DNA of 64,000 bases from Prochlorococcus sp. AG-402-B19 (GTDB lineage Bacteria > Cyanobacteriota > Cyanobacteriia > PCC-6307 > Cyanobiaceae), in assembly GCA_003279615.1 (NCBI GenBank), contig QCHM01000001.1:94266-158265 (forward strand), in the 5' to 3' direction. Numbering within the stretch: the stretch's first letter is position 1; every line of letters starts with the position of its first letter. Below are positions 1 through 9,068 of this stretch, one piece after another. The notes beneath the pieces were generated by a model, which worked only from the letters and a program-made list of their open reading frames with translations, searched no databases and was not told the origin of the DNA. Made by a program: the position numbers and the translations under genes.

Positions 1-667
1 AGTAACAAGCAGGATCATATAAGCTTCCTAAACCATTTCTAGTACTTCCACAATTACCGGACCATAGATCACCATGAACTAACGAGACACTTGGATGATG
101 GTTATTTAAATAAGATCTTAAATATATTAAAATTTCCTCATATTCTTCAATTTTAACGCCCCATTCAGCTGCTTTTATAAGTTGTGGCCTAAGACGATAA
201 TTAACAAAGAACCTCCCCCAATCTCTATCCCATCCTTTTAATTGACTATTCGAACCAATAAAGCCTTCTTCTGCCCACCCAAAGTTTTCATTGTTTGCGT
301 CAGTTGAAGATTTATGCAATAACGCTAAGCCTTTGCCAAGACGATTTTGTTGAGATTGTATTAGATCTATCCACTCTAGAATAAGCAGAGATATGTGCTG
401 ATAACTTATGAGATCAATTGGCTTTGGAATTCGGATATAAGATGCATTAGCAAATCTGTTTAGAGCTAAAAGACACTCACGTTCAAACTTAAACATATTA
501 ATATTGTCAATGTGATTGGATTTGGCAAAAACTTTTTTGCCATTTTGAAAATGAACGCACCAAGCTTTATGGATACAACCCCCTCCTACAGGAAAGATTT
601 TTTCTATTCCTGAGTTTTGGCTTACTTGATTTGAATTCGACAGTGCCTTTTGTATTAAGTCTTCCAT
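1..667 (-). CDS. Fructosamine kinase family protein (partial, C-terminus off the edge)
   Basis: The first 222 residues of a gene that runs off the left edge. It starts at ATG 667 and begins MEDLIQKALSNSNQ. Near the truncated end is the phosphotransferase catalytic signature LVHGDLWSGNCG, followed by YDPACY. This fits the fructosamine/ketosamine-3-kinase family, which has an aminoglycoside-phosphotransferase-like fold. Family members phosphorylate sugar-amine adducts on proteins or small molecules so that they break down; the substrate here is unknown. The gene is divergent from the CrtD-like gene, with only 28 bases between starts, so the two promoters must overlap. Confidence 0.85.
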   Translation of the reverse strand, partial: MEDLIQKALSNSNQVSQNSGIEKIFPVGGGCIHKAWCVHFQNGKKVFAKSNHIDNINMFKFERECLLALNRFANASYIRIPKPIDLISYQHISLLILEWIDLIQSQQNRLGKGLALLHKSSTDANNENFGWAEEGFIGSNSQLKGWDRDWGRFFVNYRLRPQLIKAAEWGVKIEEYEEILIYLRSYLNNHHPSVSLVHGDLWSGNCGSTRNGLGSLYDPACY

Positions 668-695
668 TCACTTACTTCTCACTTGATATTTGCTT

Positions 696-2216
696 ATGTC
701 TGAAGAATCTATCATTGTCGTTGGGGGAGGAATAGCTGGTTTAACAGGTGCTGCTCTTCTCGCCAAAGAAGGGTATCCAGTAACTTTGGTCGAAGCACAT
801 AATCAACTAGGTGGTTGTGCAGGAACTTTTCAAAGGGGTGCTTATACCTTTGATGTAGGCGCTACCCAAGTAGCAGGCCTTGAGAAGGGAGGAATTCATC
901 ATCGTTTATTTAATTATTTAGATATTCCGGTACCTGATGCAAAGATTTTAGATCCTGGTTGTTCAGTCCTTCTTGGTGATGGGAGTGGGCCAATCAATCT
1001 TTGGCATGATCCAATGAGATGGGAAAAAGAAAGACAAGAACAGTTTCCTGGGAGTGAAACTTTTTGGTCATTATGTTTTAAAATTCACCAAAGTAACTGG
1101 AAATTTGTCGAAAGAGATCCAATACTTCCGGTAAGAAATTTTTGGGATTTAAGTCAATTAATTAGAGCAATACGTCCTTCAAATCTTTTAACAGGTTTTT
1201 TGAGTAAGTTGACTATTGCAGACTTGCTCACAATAACTGGTTGTCATAAAGATAGACGACTACGAAGTTTTCTAGACCTCCAATTAAAACTTTACTCTCA
1301 AGAGCCAGCGAGTAGAACGGCAGCTTTATACGGTGCAACTGTTCTTCAAATGGCTCAATATCCGAGAGGACTATGGCATCTTTATGGATCAATGCAAATC
1401 CTTAGCGATAGTTTGAAAGATAGTTTTTTAAGAGATGGTGGAAGTCTTTTAATAGGGCATAGAGTAACCAAAATATTAAGTAAAAAAAATCAAAATATTT
1501 TTGATGTCCATATAATTGATAGAAGAAAAAATTTTATACAGCTGAAAGCATCAGATATTGTCTTCAGTTTGCCTCCTCAATCTCTTATAGATTTATTTCC
1601 TATAGATGGAGGTTTATCGACAACATATCGTGAAAGGATAAAAAAACTACCTAAACCTAGTGGAGCTCTAGTGTTCTATGGAGCTCTCCGTCGTGCTGAT
1701 TTACCACTGGATTGTCCAGGGCATATTCAAATATTCGATGAGCATTTTGGCTCTATATTTATTTCTATAAGTATGGAAGATGATCAACGCGCACCAGCTG
1801 GAATGGCTACTTTGATTGCAAGTGTATTTGTTGATATTGATCAATGGTCTTATCTAGATAATCAATCTTATGCAAGACAAAAAAATATTGTTGTGAAACA
1901 AATTATAACTATTTTAAATAAAAAGTTTGATTTGCTAGACACGAGTTGGGATCATCAAGAACTTTCAACCCCAAGAAGCTTTGAAAGGTGGACAGGACGT
2001 CCTGGTGGAATCGTCGGTGGAATTGGTCAACATCCAGATCAATTTGGACCTTTTGGCTTATCAAGTAGAACCCCTCTTAGAGGGTTATGGCTTTGTGGAG
2101 ATTCAATATATCCCGGCGAAGGTACAGCTGGCGTAAGCCAATCAGCCATGATGGTTGTCAGGCAATTAATGGAATCTAAAGGTAGACATTTGAATATACC
2201 TGTCTTGAATGAGTAG
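696..2216 (+). CDS. crtD: CrtD-like carotenoid desaturase / phytoene dehydrogenase family
   Basis: A 506-residue FAD-dependent amine-oxidase-fold protein. The dinucleotide-binding motif VVGGGIAGLTGA is close to the N-terminus and is followed by LVEAHNQLGGCAGTF. The C-terminal FAD-contact region is GLWLCGDSIYPGEGTAGVSQSA. This layout matches the cyanobacterial C-3',4' desaturase (CrtD, Synechocystis Slr1293) and related carotenoid isomerase/desaturase proteins, so it probably modifies carotenoids at the membrane. The exact reaction in Prochlorococcus is inferred. I chose ATG 696; a TTG two codons earlier is also in frame. It ends 3 bases from tyrA, tail to tail. Confidence 0.75.
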   Translation: MSEESIIVVGGGIAGLTGAALLAKEGYPVTLVEAHNQLGGCAGTFQRGAYTFDVGATQVAGLEKGGIHHRLFNYLDIPVPDAKILDPGCSVLLGDGSGPINLWHDPMRWEKERQEQFPGSETFWSLCFKIHQSNWKFVERDPILPVRNFWDLSQLIRAIRPSNLLTGFLSKLTIADLLTITGCHKDRRLRSFLDLQLKLYSQEPASRTAALYGATVLQMAQYPRGLWHLYGSMQILSDSLKDSFLRDGGSLLIGHRVTKILSKKNQNIFDVHIIDRRKNFIQLKASDIVFSLPPQSLIDLFPIDGGLSTTYRERIKKLPKPSGALVFYGALRRADLPLDCPGHIQIFDEHFGSIFISISMEDDQRAPAGMATLIASVFVDIDQWSYLDNQSYARQKNIVVKQIITILNKKFDLLDTSWDHQELSTPRSFERWTGRPGGIVGGIGQHPDQFGPFGLSSRTPLRGLWLCGDSIYPGEGTAGVSQSAMMVVRQLMESKGRHLNIPVLNE

Positions 2217-2219
2217 ATT

Positions 2220-3080
2220 TTAAATAAAATTCTGCCTTTCTTCCTGTGTATTGACTAGTATTTTTTCGAGTTCATACCAGTTCTCTTCAAGTAAATATTT
2301 TTCAAAAAGATCTAGAGAATCTCTATAAGATGCCAAATGTCTCTCAATATTTCTCTTGTTAAATTTTGCCATTGAGACTCCTAGCTCTGGGTTACCACCT
2401 CCAACCCTAGAGGTGTCAGCAAACCCACTGGATGCAATATTTTTTGCAAGTGAATATAAGGAAGGGTTTACATCTGTACTAAGTGTATTGAGCAATGCTG
2501 CGCTAATTAGCACTGGTAAATGGGAAATCAAGCCAACAGCTTCATCATGTATTTGAGCTTCAGTGCGTATCCATTGGCTTCCAAGTGACAAAGAAATTTG
2601 GTGAACCACTTCGAGTGCTTTTTGATCGGTTTCTTTATTTGGAGTAACGACCCATGGCTTATTTTTAAATAAATTATGTTGACCTGCGTTAACGCCGGAT
2701 TCTTCCGTTCCTGTCATAGGATGACTGGCTACAAAACGCGGATGTAGTTTGTTCCAAGTATTTAAAATAGGGACTTTTACAGATCCAACATCAGTAACAA
2801 CAGCATTTCTAGGAATGGCATTAATTAAAGCTGAGGAAGGATTTAGTAGCTGCTCAAGTGGTAAAGCAATATAAATAAGAGAACAATTTTTTAATACACT
2901 GGCATCAGTACTAACAATTTGGGCTAGTTTTCTTTCTTGGGCTTTTTGTGCAGTTTTTTCTCGATGAGTAATCCCATAAACTGTATATCCAAGCTTTTGG
3001 AGATCTAGGCCTAAGGAGCCTCCAATTAGACCTAATCCAACAATTCCAATATTTTCAGCGGGTTTTGTTTTAAGCTCCAT
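2220..3080 (-). CDS. tyrA: Prephenate/arogenate dehydrogenase TyrA
   Basis: A 286-residue NAD(P)-dependent dehydrogenase of tyrosine synthesis, oxidatively decarboxylating prephenate or arogenate. The N-terminal Rossmann motif is GIVGLGLIGGSLGLDL. The substrate-site residues HPMTGTEESG lie in the middle and SHLPVLISAALL further on. No chorismate mutase or ACT domain is fused. Cyanobacterial enzymes usually prefer arogenate and NADP, but the sequence alone does not settle this. Tyrosine also feeds tocopherol and plastoquinone synthesis, relevant to the methyltransferase at 52.0-53.0 kb. Confidence 0.92.
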   Translation of the reverse strand: MELKTKPAENIGIVGLGLIGGSLGLDLQKLGYTVYGITHREKTAQKAQERKLAQIVSTDASVLKNCSLIYIALPLEQLLNPSSALINAIPRNAVVTDVGSVKVPILNTWNKLHPRFVASHPMTGTEESGVNAGQHNLFKNKPWVVTPNKETDQKALEVVHQISLSLGSQWIRTEAQIHDEAVGLISHLPVLISAALLNTLSTDVNPSLYSLAKNIASSGFADTSRVGGGNPELGVSMAKFNKRNIERHLASYRDSLDLFEKYLLEENWYELEKILVNTQEERQNFI

Positions 3081-3153
3081 AAATAGTATTGTTCTATATC
3101 TTTATTGATAGGGCAACATGATTAAAAGAATTTTTTGATAAAAGGCCCTACTA

Positions 3154-4602
3154 ATGCTTGAGGTGAATTCGCATAAACATCTAAAAAAATACTATCAAAA
3201 GAATCTTGCTCTATGGCCTCATAATTTGACCCTAACAAGATTGATTTCTAGAAGCTTAAGTCGTAAAGATAATACTTTTATTCAATTATCAAGTGACAGT
3301 AGAAATTTTTGGTGGCCTGGCCTTTTGATTCCACTTTGTTTGCATAACAATAATATTGTGCTGATTCTTTCAGAGAGACAAAGTCGACTTCTCTTTGAAG
3401 TGGAATTACCAAAGTTAAGATCTAGTCAATTAGGTTTCGATTATGTAGAAGGAATTGAATTAATTCCCTCAGATAAAAAAATTTGGGTTTTAAAATACCA
3501 AGATCTTATTTATGCAAATGAAAAAGATTTATTAAAAAATCGTCAATTAATTTTTCCTGAATCTGAGTTTATCTCTGGTGAGCTTAGACAAGCTATGTCT
3601 ATTAAAATTACTCCAAAAGATTGGGAGGATTTAATTGCTTCTCATTCACGTTTTGAAGCTTCAATTATTGAGGTTCATGAGCGCCTAAGTCGAAGTCTTT
3701 TCAGTCATTCAGTAAGTGCTGATGCTGTCATAAGAATTGATCAAATGGAACTTTTAGTATTAAAAGAAATTCTCAAGGATGACTTGCCTTCCGCAATGCC
3801 TTGGAAACGAGCTTTTAATGCGGTCAACAATGAATGGGTAACATGGGCGAAACTAGATAATCGAAAGCTGAGTTGGGATTGGTATATTCAACCTTTACTT
3901 CCTTTGCAAACTCTTTCAGGCCTGTTATCAAAAAATACTCTTTTAATGCTGACTAATTCAGGTCAAAGCGATTCTCTCTTTTTAGATTTAAATAGTAAAA
4001 TATTTACTTTCACTGTGAAGGTAAATTTAGGAAATAAATTTGATCAAGAACCTATTTCTTTATTTGTTCCTAAAAGACAACCTTTACCAAATACGCCTCA
4101 TTTTTATCGTCATATTATAAGACAGTGTCAAAGATTGATTCTTGGTAGTACTCATCCAACCATTATTTTGGTAGATGACTTGCAACTACGACTTCAGATA
4201 ACTAGTGAATTGGCTGGAGAATTTGGATTGAGAGTGGTTCATGAAACTACTAATATTGAGACTAATGGGATTATTTGTTGTAGTTGTAACTGGTGGATTA
4301 TTCATCAGTACACTTTACCAATACCAGGTCAATTGATTTTTCCAGTGATTCCATTGCCTACTTTAGAATCACCATGGATTGTGGCTAAAGTTGAAATGCT
4401 TAAGCATCAAGGTCGTGACTGGTTTCGAGAATTTCTTTTCCCTGAAACTCTTACTATCCTTCTCAAATCGCTTGCAATAATTAGGGGTAAAGATGCTCGG
4501 GTCGCTATACTTGACGGCCGCATGCACTATAGAAGTTGGGGAAAACTGATATTTGAAGCTCTTGAACCGTGGGTTGCTTTAGAGCGTTTATTGCCTTATT
4601 AA
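3154..4602 (+). CDS. Degenerate DinG-like helicase-family protein
   Basis: A 482-residue protein resembling DinG/XPD-type helicases at its C-terminus: an ESPW..AKVEMLKHQGRDWFREF stretch near residues 415-437, then RVAILDGRMHYRSWG and an ALEPWVALERLLPY end. In active DinG proteins this region carries the last helicase motifs. The N-terminal half has no GxGKT Walker A (the likely equivalent reads LSSDSRNFWWPGLL) and I see no DEAH box, so ATPase activity is unlikely. It may be a structural or DNA-binding remnant kept in picocyanobacteria. It lies 38 bases upstream of a DUF2839 gene on the same strand. The family assignment is by recall of motif style and is moderately sure. Confidence 0.6.
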   Translation: MLEVNSHKHLKKYYQKNLALWPHNLTLTRLISRSLSRKDNTFIQLSSDSRNFWWPGLLIPLCLHNNNIVLILSERQSRLLFEVELPKLRSSQLGFDYVEGIELIPSDKKIWVLKYQDLIYANEKDLLKNRQLIFPESEFISGELRQAMSIKITPKDWEDLIASHSRFEASIIEVHERLSRSLFSHSVSADAVIRIDQMELLVLKEILKDDLPSAMPWKRAFNAVNNEWVTWAKLDNRKLSWDWYIQPLLPLQTLSGLLSKNTLLMLTNSGQSDSLFLDLNSKIFTFTVKVNLGNKFDQEPISLFVPKRQPLPNTPHFYRHIIRQCQRLILGSTHPTIILVDDLQLRLQITSELAGEFGLRVVHETTNIETNGIICCSCNWWIIHQYTLPIPGQLIFPVIPLPTLESPWIVAKVEMLKHQGRDWFREFLFPETLTILLKSLAIIRGKDARVAILDGRMHYRSWGKLIFEALEPWVALERLLPY

Positions 4603-4640
4603 AATCAATCTCTTAGATTAAAAAATATTGTTTTTTTATA

Positions 4641-4880
4641 ATGGGAGAAGCTCGCCGAAGATCTGAACAAGGTTTGAAACCACGTGGCAATAAAAATTCT
4701 AAGAATGAGTCACCACGTATTGTCTCTTGGTTCCCCGTCACGCAAGCTCAAAGAGATCAATTTATTCAATTAAGTATTCGTGCAGGATGGATTGGTATTG
4801 CTGCTTTAGTAGTTCTTTGGATTATTGTTCGCTTTATTGGACCTGCTGCAGGCTGGTGGATTCCTGCAGATATCAGATAA
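4641..4880 (+). CDS. DUF2839 family small membrane protein
   Basis: A 79-residue protein that starts with the family hallmark MGEARRRSEQGLKPRG, a basic, probably cytoplasmic N-terminus. One hydrophobic helix (about residues 53-71, GWIGIAALVVLWIIVRFIG) ends in GWWIPADIR. Function is unknown; DUF2839 is found mainly in cyanobacteria. It may be co-transcribed with the helicase-like gene and it faces recA tail to tail with 25 bases between. Confidence 0.8.
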   Translation: MGEARRRSEQGLKPRGNKNSKNESPRIVSWFPVTQAQRDQFIQLSIRAGWIGIAALVVLWIIVRFIGPAAGWWIPADIR

Positions 4881-4905
4881 AGTTAAATGATGTAATTTCT
4901 TATTT

Positions 4906-6039
4906 TTAGCCGTTCGCTGAAACCTGGCTTAAGCTTGGTCGAGATGACGCATTTCGAGCAGCTGTAGCTAATGGACGCATTGAATTAGCACTTACTTCTG
5001 ATCCCTCGGTTAATTTTTCTTTTACTAACTTCTCAATTATTTCTTTTGATTCTGGATTTTGTTCCAGCCAAGTAATGGTATTGTCTCTTCCTTGTCCAAT
5101 ATTGTCACCTTCATAGCTATACCAAGCTCCTTTACGAGTAACGATATTAGTTTCATCTGCTAAATCAAGAAGACACCCAAGTGTACTAATTCCTTTTCCG
5201 AAAAGAATATCAAATTCGGCTATTCGAAATGGAGGTGCGACTTTGTTTTTTGCGACTTTTACTTTTGCACGAATTCCATATTCTTCTGTTCCTCTCTTTA
5301 ATGTTTGAATTCGACGAATATCTAATCTTACAGAGGCATAAAATTTAAGAGCATTGCCACCAGTTGTTGTTTCTGGATTTCCATATGTAATACCAATTTT
5401 TAGACGTAATTGATTTAAGAAAATGACTGTGCATCCAGATTTACCAATATTTCCAGTGATTTTCCTCATCGCTTGACTCATTAGACGAGCTTGGGCACCT
5501 ACTGAATGATCACCCATTTCTCCTTCGATCTCTGAACGAGGTGTAAGTGCAGCGACTGAGTCAACAACAACTAAATCAACTGCAGCAGATCTAATAAGTT
5601 GGTCAACAATTTCTAATGCCATCTCTCCTGTATCTGGTTGAGATACGAGAAGATTCTCTACATCAACACCGAGAGAGGCTGCATAGACTGGATCAAGAGC
5701 ATGCTCTGCATCTACAAAGGCAGCAACTCCGCCGTTACGTTGAATTTCTGCTATTGCGTGTAATGTAAGCGTTGTTTTTCCAGAACTTTCTGGACCATAA
5801 ATCTCTACTACACGTCCTTTTGGGTAGCCCCCCCCCAGAGCTAAATCCAGCGTTAGAGCACCAGTCGATATAGTTTCTACTCGCATTTTTGAAGCGTCCC
5901 CTAGGCGCATGATCGAACCCTTCCCGAAGTTGCGTTCTATTTGCCCAACCACTAAACTCAATGCTTTTTCTTTCTCTCCACATTTTGGATCTATTTTTTT
6001 AGAGTTAGATGATTGGAGTGGCTTAATTTCGATTGACAT
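4906..6039 (-). CDS. recA: Recombinase RecA
   Basis: A 377-residue RecA, the strand-exchange and SOS co-protease filament protein. The Walker A motif GPESSGKT is at residues 82-89. [19 protein letters not shown] (Walker B) and the DNA-binding loop stretch [11 protein letters not shown] with [16 protein letters not shown] follow in the expected order. The acidic C-terminal tail typical of E. coli is replaced by a Ser/Ala-rich tail ending SLSQVSANG. The coding strand carries a run of nine G at the [11 protein letters not shown] site. A possible LexA operator lies about 96-109 bases upstream of the start. Confidence 0.98.
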   Translation of the reverse strand: MSIEIKPLQSSNSKKIDPKCGEKEKALSLVVGQIERNFGKGSIMRLGDASKMRVETISTGALTLDLALGGGYPKGRVVEIYGPESSGKTTLTLHAIAEIQRNGGVAAFVDAEHALDPVYAASLGVDVENLLVSQPDTGEMALEIVDQLIRSAAVDLVVVDSVAALTPRSEIEGEMGDHSVGAQARLMSQAMRKITGNIGKSGCTVIFLNQLRLKIGITYGNPETTTGGNALKFYASVRLDIRRIQTLKRGTEEYGIRAKVKVAKNKVAPPFRIAEFDILFGKGISTLGCLLDLADETNIVTRKGAWYSYEGDNIGQGRDNTITWLEQNPESKEIIEKLVKEKLTEGSEVSANSMRPLATAARNASSRPSLSQVSANG

Positions 6040-6134
6040 GACAAATAACTTTAATTGAGATGGATAACAACAGACGTTGGTTTGGGATTGATAATTAAAT
6101 GCTCAAATCCTTAACGAATATCAATTAAACCGAT

Positions 6135-6148
6135 AGTACAGACGTACG
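6135..6148 (-). promoter_or_regulatory. Candidate LexA (SOS) box upstream of recA
   Basis: The sequence AGTACAGACGTACG is a GTAC-N4-GTAC dyad in the recA upstream gap. The published cyanobacterial LexA operator consensus RGTACNNNDGTWCB matches at all specified positions but one (C where D is expected). It sits about 96-109 bases before the recA ATG, a reasonable operator position if the promoter is close by. Binding is inferred. Confidence 0.5.
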
Positions 6149-6156
6149 CTATTTAG

Positions 6157-6936
6157 TCAAGGCCAGTTCGAAATAGGTTCTCTGAATATTTCTAGATTTA
6201 TTAATTTAATATCAGACGGAAGATTCTTCCGATCTTGGGGTTTTAAGTATCCCCAGTTTGCTAAATAACAAGGGACAGATCTTGCCTTGGGATCTTCTAG
6301 GACTTTTTCTAAGGTACTTCGACGATCTTCAATAAATCCTTGAATTATTCTTTTGTGTAAAAGTTCGTTCAAAACATCGATTTTGCTTCCTGACTCGTGA
6401 CCAAAAATAAGTTTTGGCTCAAGCCCGAAAGAACTCAAAAGTTTTTTTGTGAACTCAATACTTTTTGTTGTTAAAACAGCAAATTCCAATCCTTCACTCT
6501 CGAGTATCTGGAGCCGTTGAACTACCGAAGAAAAAGGCTGATGATAATTTAACCATTGATTAAAATTATTTGATATTGCTTCTCGTCGAGTTTGATCTAA
6601 AGCTTTTTGTAGTTGAGAAGGTGTCCAACTCCACCTAATAAGTGCTGCAGAACATTCTTCGGAGTAATTTTCGGAGTAATTTTGAATACCTTTTAAGTTT
6701 AGTTGACTGTTTTTATCTGAACATTCAGCAGCCAAGATAACCATTTCCCAACCATGATGCACCCAGGGTCTCATGGCCTTAAAAGTTGCAGGAATCTCAT
6801 TCGGTAAAAGAATTCTTTCTTTTTCTTGCGAAGAAAATATGTTTAGACAAGTTTGACGAGAACTTGCCCAATATTCATTAATGCCGTCAACTATGACACC
6901 ATCAAAATCAAGAACAAGTAAAGGTTTTTCGATCAC
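6157..6936 (-). CDS. HAD-superfamily hydrolase-like protein
   Basis: About 259 residues with the HAD nucleophile motif near the N-terminus (LLVLDFDGVIVDG) and a motif II-like threonine in FAVLTTKS about two thirds along. This places it with phosphoglycolate-phosphatase-like HAD proteins; the substrate is unknown. The start is GTG 6936 or TTG 6939, because the tRNA-Gln 3' end at 6950 leaves no room for more. An exact 12-bp tandem repeat at 6659-6682 gives the protein NYSENYSEE, suggesting a tolerant surface loop. Confidence 0.7.
   Translation of the reverse strand: MIEKPLLVLDFDGVIVDGINEYWASSRQTCLNIFSSQEKERILLPNEIPATFKAMRPWVHHGWEMVILAAECSDKNSQLNLKGIQNYSENYSEECSAALIRWSWTPSQLQKALDQTRREAISNNFNQWLNYHQPFSSVVQRLQILESEGLEFAVLTTKSIEFTKKLLSSFGLEPKLIFGHESGSKIDVLNELLHKRIIQGFIEDRRSTLEKVLEDPKARSVPCYLANWGYLKPQDRKNLPSDIKLINLEIFREPISNWP
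6659..6682. repeat. 12-bp tandem duplication inside the HAD-like gene
   Basis: TCGGAGTAATTT occurs twice head to tail, an in-frame four-residue duplication in the encoded protein. It looks like a recent slippage event. Confidence 0.85.
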
Positions 6937-6949
6937 CAAAAGTTGAAAA

Positions 6950-7021
6950 CTGGGCCGCTAGGATTCGAACCTAGGAATGTCGAGACCAAAACCCGATGCC
7001 TTACCACTTGGCGACGGCCCA
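6950..7021 (-). tRNA. tRNA-Gln (anticodon TTG)
   Basis: Read on the minus strand, a 72-base cloverleaf from TGGGCCG to the pairing CGGCCCA plus discriminator G. The D arm is CCAAGTGGTAAGG. The anticodon stem TCGGG/CTCGA encloses loop TTTTGGT with TTG at positions 34-36. The T arm is CCTAGGTTCGAATCCTAG. CCA is not encoded. The HAD-like gene starts 10-13 bases downstream and may depend on read-through from the tRNA promoter. Confidence 0.96.
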
Positions 7022-7202
7022 TTATTCCAGATCTAAGGTTGCAATTGATGGCAACAGATTTGGATTCTTTCTCTTAGATAATTGCATATTTGATTCAATC
7101 CTGTCATGTCCTTATCAAGTTTTTTTTAGCTAATAGGAAAATTTCTTCTTAAACCTATCTCAATAATGCTTTCGTATGACTGTTATGGCTAGAAGCATTT
7201 AA

Positions 7203-8225
7203 TTATGAAGATTTTCTTATGAGCCAAGGATTTACTAGTTTTTTCGCTTCTGAAAGAGCTGCTTCCCAGCCTTCTGGCCAATCTCTAAGACTAATTTGTT
7301 TTCGTTGAGCCTCTTCTAACCATGGTTGGATTATTTTTCTTGCTTTACCTCCAAAAGCAACTCCTTCAGGCCCATTAATTTTTGGGAGGTACTCAATGGT
7401 CGATTCATTAGTCCCGCCAGCAAGTTGTAAGGGGCCTGGTGGAGCTATTGGACGTATTCTTTCCCAAAGTTTGACTGCAATCTTTGCTGCACCTGCTCCA
7501 AGATCTCCACTCATCCTGCGCCCATCAAGTTGCCAAAGAGGTTTTTGATTATGAATCCTCAGGAATTTATGACGGAGCCAAAGTTCTTCTGCTAATTCTT
7601 CATGATTGATACCATGCCCTTGTAATCCGCAACTAACAGATAATCGCTTTAGCTGCAGATCTACTTTGAAAATTTCCTTGATTGTCTTTTCAAATTCAGC
7701 TCCTCTTCCTGGAGCAGTATGAATTTCTACTGCATCTGGTTTTATTTTTATTAACAATTGAGCAAAATCTTTCAGAGTTAATCTTCGATCCTTTTCTTGA
7801 ATGATTCCTAATGGGCATGTATCAATACATCGACCACATCCATAACATTTATTAGCATTTACACCACCTGCGTTCTCAATCGCGTGAGCTGGACAAATGT
7901 TTTGACAAGGTCTTAAGCAATTTGAAGGACACAAATCTGGATTAAACCAAGCCTTACGAAAATGTGCATCTTTCCCATCACTCAAACTGATCATTAGCCA
8001 TGGCCTTTTCCCATGTGTTTTAAAAACCCAATCAAGACCATTGCGAGCTGCATTTATAACTGCTTCGTCGGCAGCAAGATCAATGCAATGAACACCAGCA
8101 GCTCCATAAATTGAGCAAAGATCAGTTATTGAAGGTAAGTCTTGATTACTTGCGCCACAGATTAATTTTACCCAATTACCTTTTTTTAGAGCTTCAGAAT
8201 GACAAATTGAATTGTGATTAATCAC
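7203..8225 (-). CDS. ldpA: Light-dependent period protein LdpA (iron-sulfur, clock input)
   Basis: A 340-residue protein matching LdpA, a redox-sensing protein that feeds light information to the Kai clock in Synechococcus elongatus. Two ferredoxin-like cysteine sets are visible: C99, C103, C107, C111 and C127, C130, C133, C137 (NKCYGCGRCIDTCPLG), enough for two 4Fe-4S clusters. The start is GTG 8225, 12 bases after the ndhN stop, so the two are almost certainly one transcript. Prochlorococcus has a reduced clock, so the role there may be general redox sensing; that part is inference. Confidence 0.9.
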   Translation of the reverse strand: MINHNSICHSEALKKGNWVKLICGASNQDLPSITDLCSIYGAAGVHCIDLAADEAVINAARNGLDWVFKTHGKRPWLMISLSDGKDAHFRKAWFNPDLCPSNCLRPCQNICPAHAIENAGGVNANKCYGCGRCIDTCPLGIIQEKDRRLTLKDFAQLLIKIKPDAVEIHTAPGRGAEFEKTIKEIFKVDLQLKRLSVSCGLQGHGINHEELAEELWLRHKFLRIHNQKPLWQLDGRRMSGDLGAGAAKIAVKLWERIRPIAPPGPLQLAGGTNESTIEYLPKINGPEGVAFGGKARKIIQPWLEEAQRKQISLRDWPEGWEAALSEAKKLVNPWLIRKSS

Positions 8226-8237
8226 CTTGATTAATTT

Positions 8238-8702
8238 CTACTTGTTATTGATGAATTCATTTAATGGTTGCCATTGAATACTTCGAGCTCCTCCCATTTC
8301 AATCACAATTTTAATTCGAGGTTCTTTTTGGCAAAGATTATGAATTGATAGTAGTTCTGACTTGGATAAAACTTGGCCCTCTAATAACCAAAGAACTAAG
8401 GGTTTATCTTCCACTAACAATTCATTTAATTGAGGAATAACTTGTTGTACTTCGCCTAAAGCACCGTTTCTACCAACGTTTTGATGCCCCAAATGTGGAG
8501 GTCTTATGCCATGTAATTCGGTAAGAAAGACTACTGGATCACCTAACCCTCTAGCGGAAGTTAGTTGAGTCTGATACCCACTAGCTCTAAGTCTTCGAAG
8601 TAAACGAGTTTCTGCTCCTCCTTCCAATGGAGTAAGGATGGCAAGACACCCATATGATTCAAGATCAGTGCGAAATTTCTGACCAGAAAGTAATAAAGGC
8701 AT
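8238..8702 (-). CDS. ndhN: NAD(P)H-quinone oxidoreductase subunit N
   Basis: A 154-residue peripheral subunit of the cyanobacterial NDH-1 complex, which moves electrons from ferredoxin to plastoquinone for cyclic flow and respiration. It starts [15 protein letters not shown] and carries the conserved [26 protein letters not shown] stretch in two parts. I chose ATG 8702 to match the family N-terminus; an in-frame ATG at 8747 would add 15 residues. It leads the ndhN-ldpA pair and is divergent from the ribosomal operon. Confidence 0.93.
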   Translation of the reverse strand: MPLLLSGQKFRTDLESYGCLAILTPLEGGAETRLLRRLRASGYQTQLTSARGLGDPVVFLTELHGIRPPHLGHQNVGRNGALGEVQQVIPQLNELLVEDKPLVLWLLEGQVLSKSELLSIHNLCQKEPRIKIVIEMGGARSIQWQPLNEFINNK

Positions 8703-9068
8703 CTTTAAATCAAATTCTTTATCTTGTTCAACTGAAGCATCACACAAAATGGACGTTTGTAGTGTAATCTTATAAGTTGCTAAAGCTTTTCTATGCCCGT
8801 CCGCTAGCCGGGCCTCTAGATGCTTAAGCAGGCTAGACGTTTGCGTTTAGTCTTTTTGGCCCGTACAAAAGAATTGATTTTCTTTTGCGAGATACTATTT
8901 GAACTTTTTGAAAAGTTTAGAAAAGTCTCAGCCAGCTGATTGTCGCTAGCTTTTCCCAAATAAATTGAACTTCAATTAATTTCAACTTTTTTGGCTAGAT
9001 AGGCGATTTATTCAGATTCCAAGTCTCTCTCTTTACAGATTGACCTTTTGCTGGCGTTTATTTAACTC
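8703..9068. other. Divergent intergenic region, ndhN versus rplC
   Basis: 366 non-coding bases that must hold the ndhN promoter and the promoter and leader of the long ribosomal operon. A GC-richer patch at about 8795-8865 contains a nested hairpin (separate entry). The rest is AT-rich and I see no further gene. Confidence 0.7.
8809..8863 (+). promoter_or_regulatory. Candidate structured leader of the ribosomal operon
   Basis: CGGGCC at 8809-8814 pairs with GGCCCG at 8858-8863. Inside, TCTAG at 8815-8819 pairs with CTAGA at 8833-8837 around the palindrome TGCTTAAGCA at 8821-8830. The result is a compact nested fold about 205 bases before rplC. It could be an r-protein-binding leader or an operator; neither is shown. 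Confidence 0.4.

Noticed and set aside
2356..2556. Open frame opposite tyrA
   Set aside because: Lies entirely within a well-supported gene on the other strand, with no recognisable domain.
5830..5838. Nine-C run in recA as a frameshift
   Set aside because: The RecA frame reads through correctly with all motifs in register.
5735..5983. Open frame in another phase of recA
   Set aside because: Alternate-frame shadow of RecA coding sequence; composition not protein-like.
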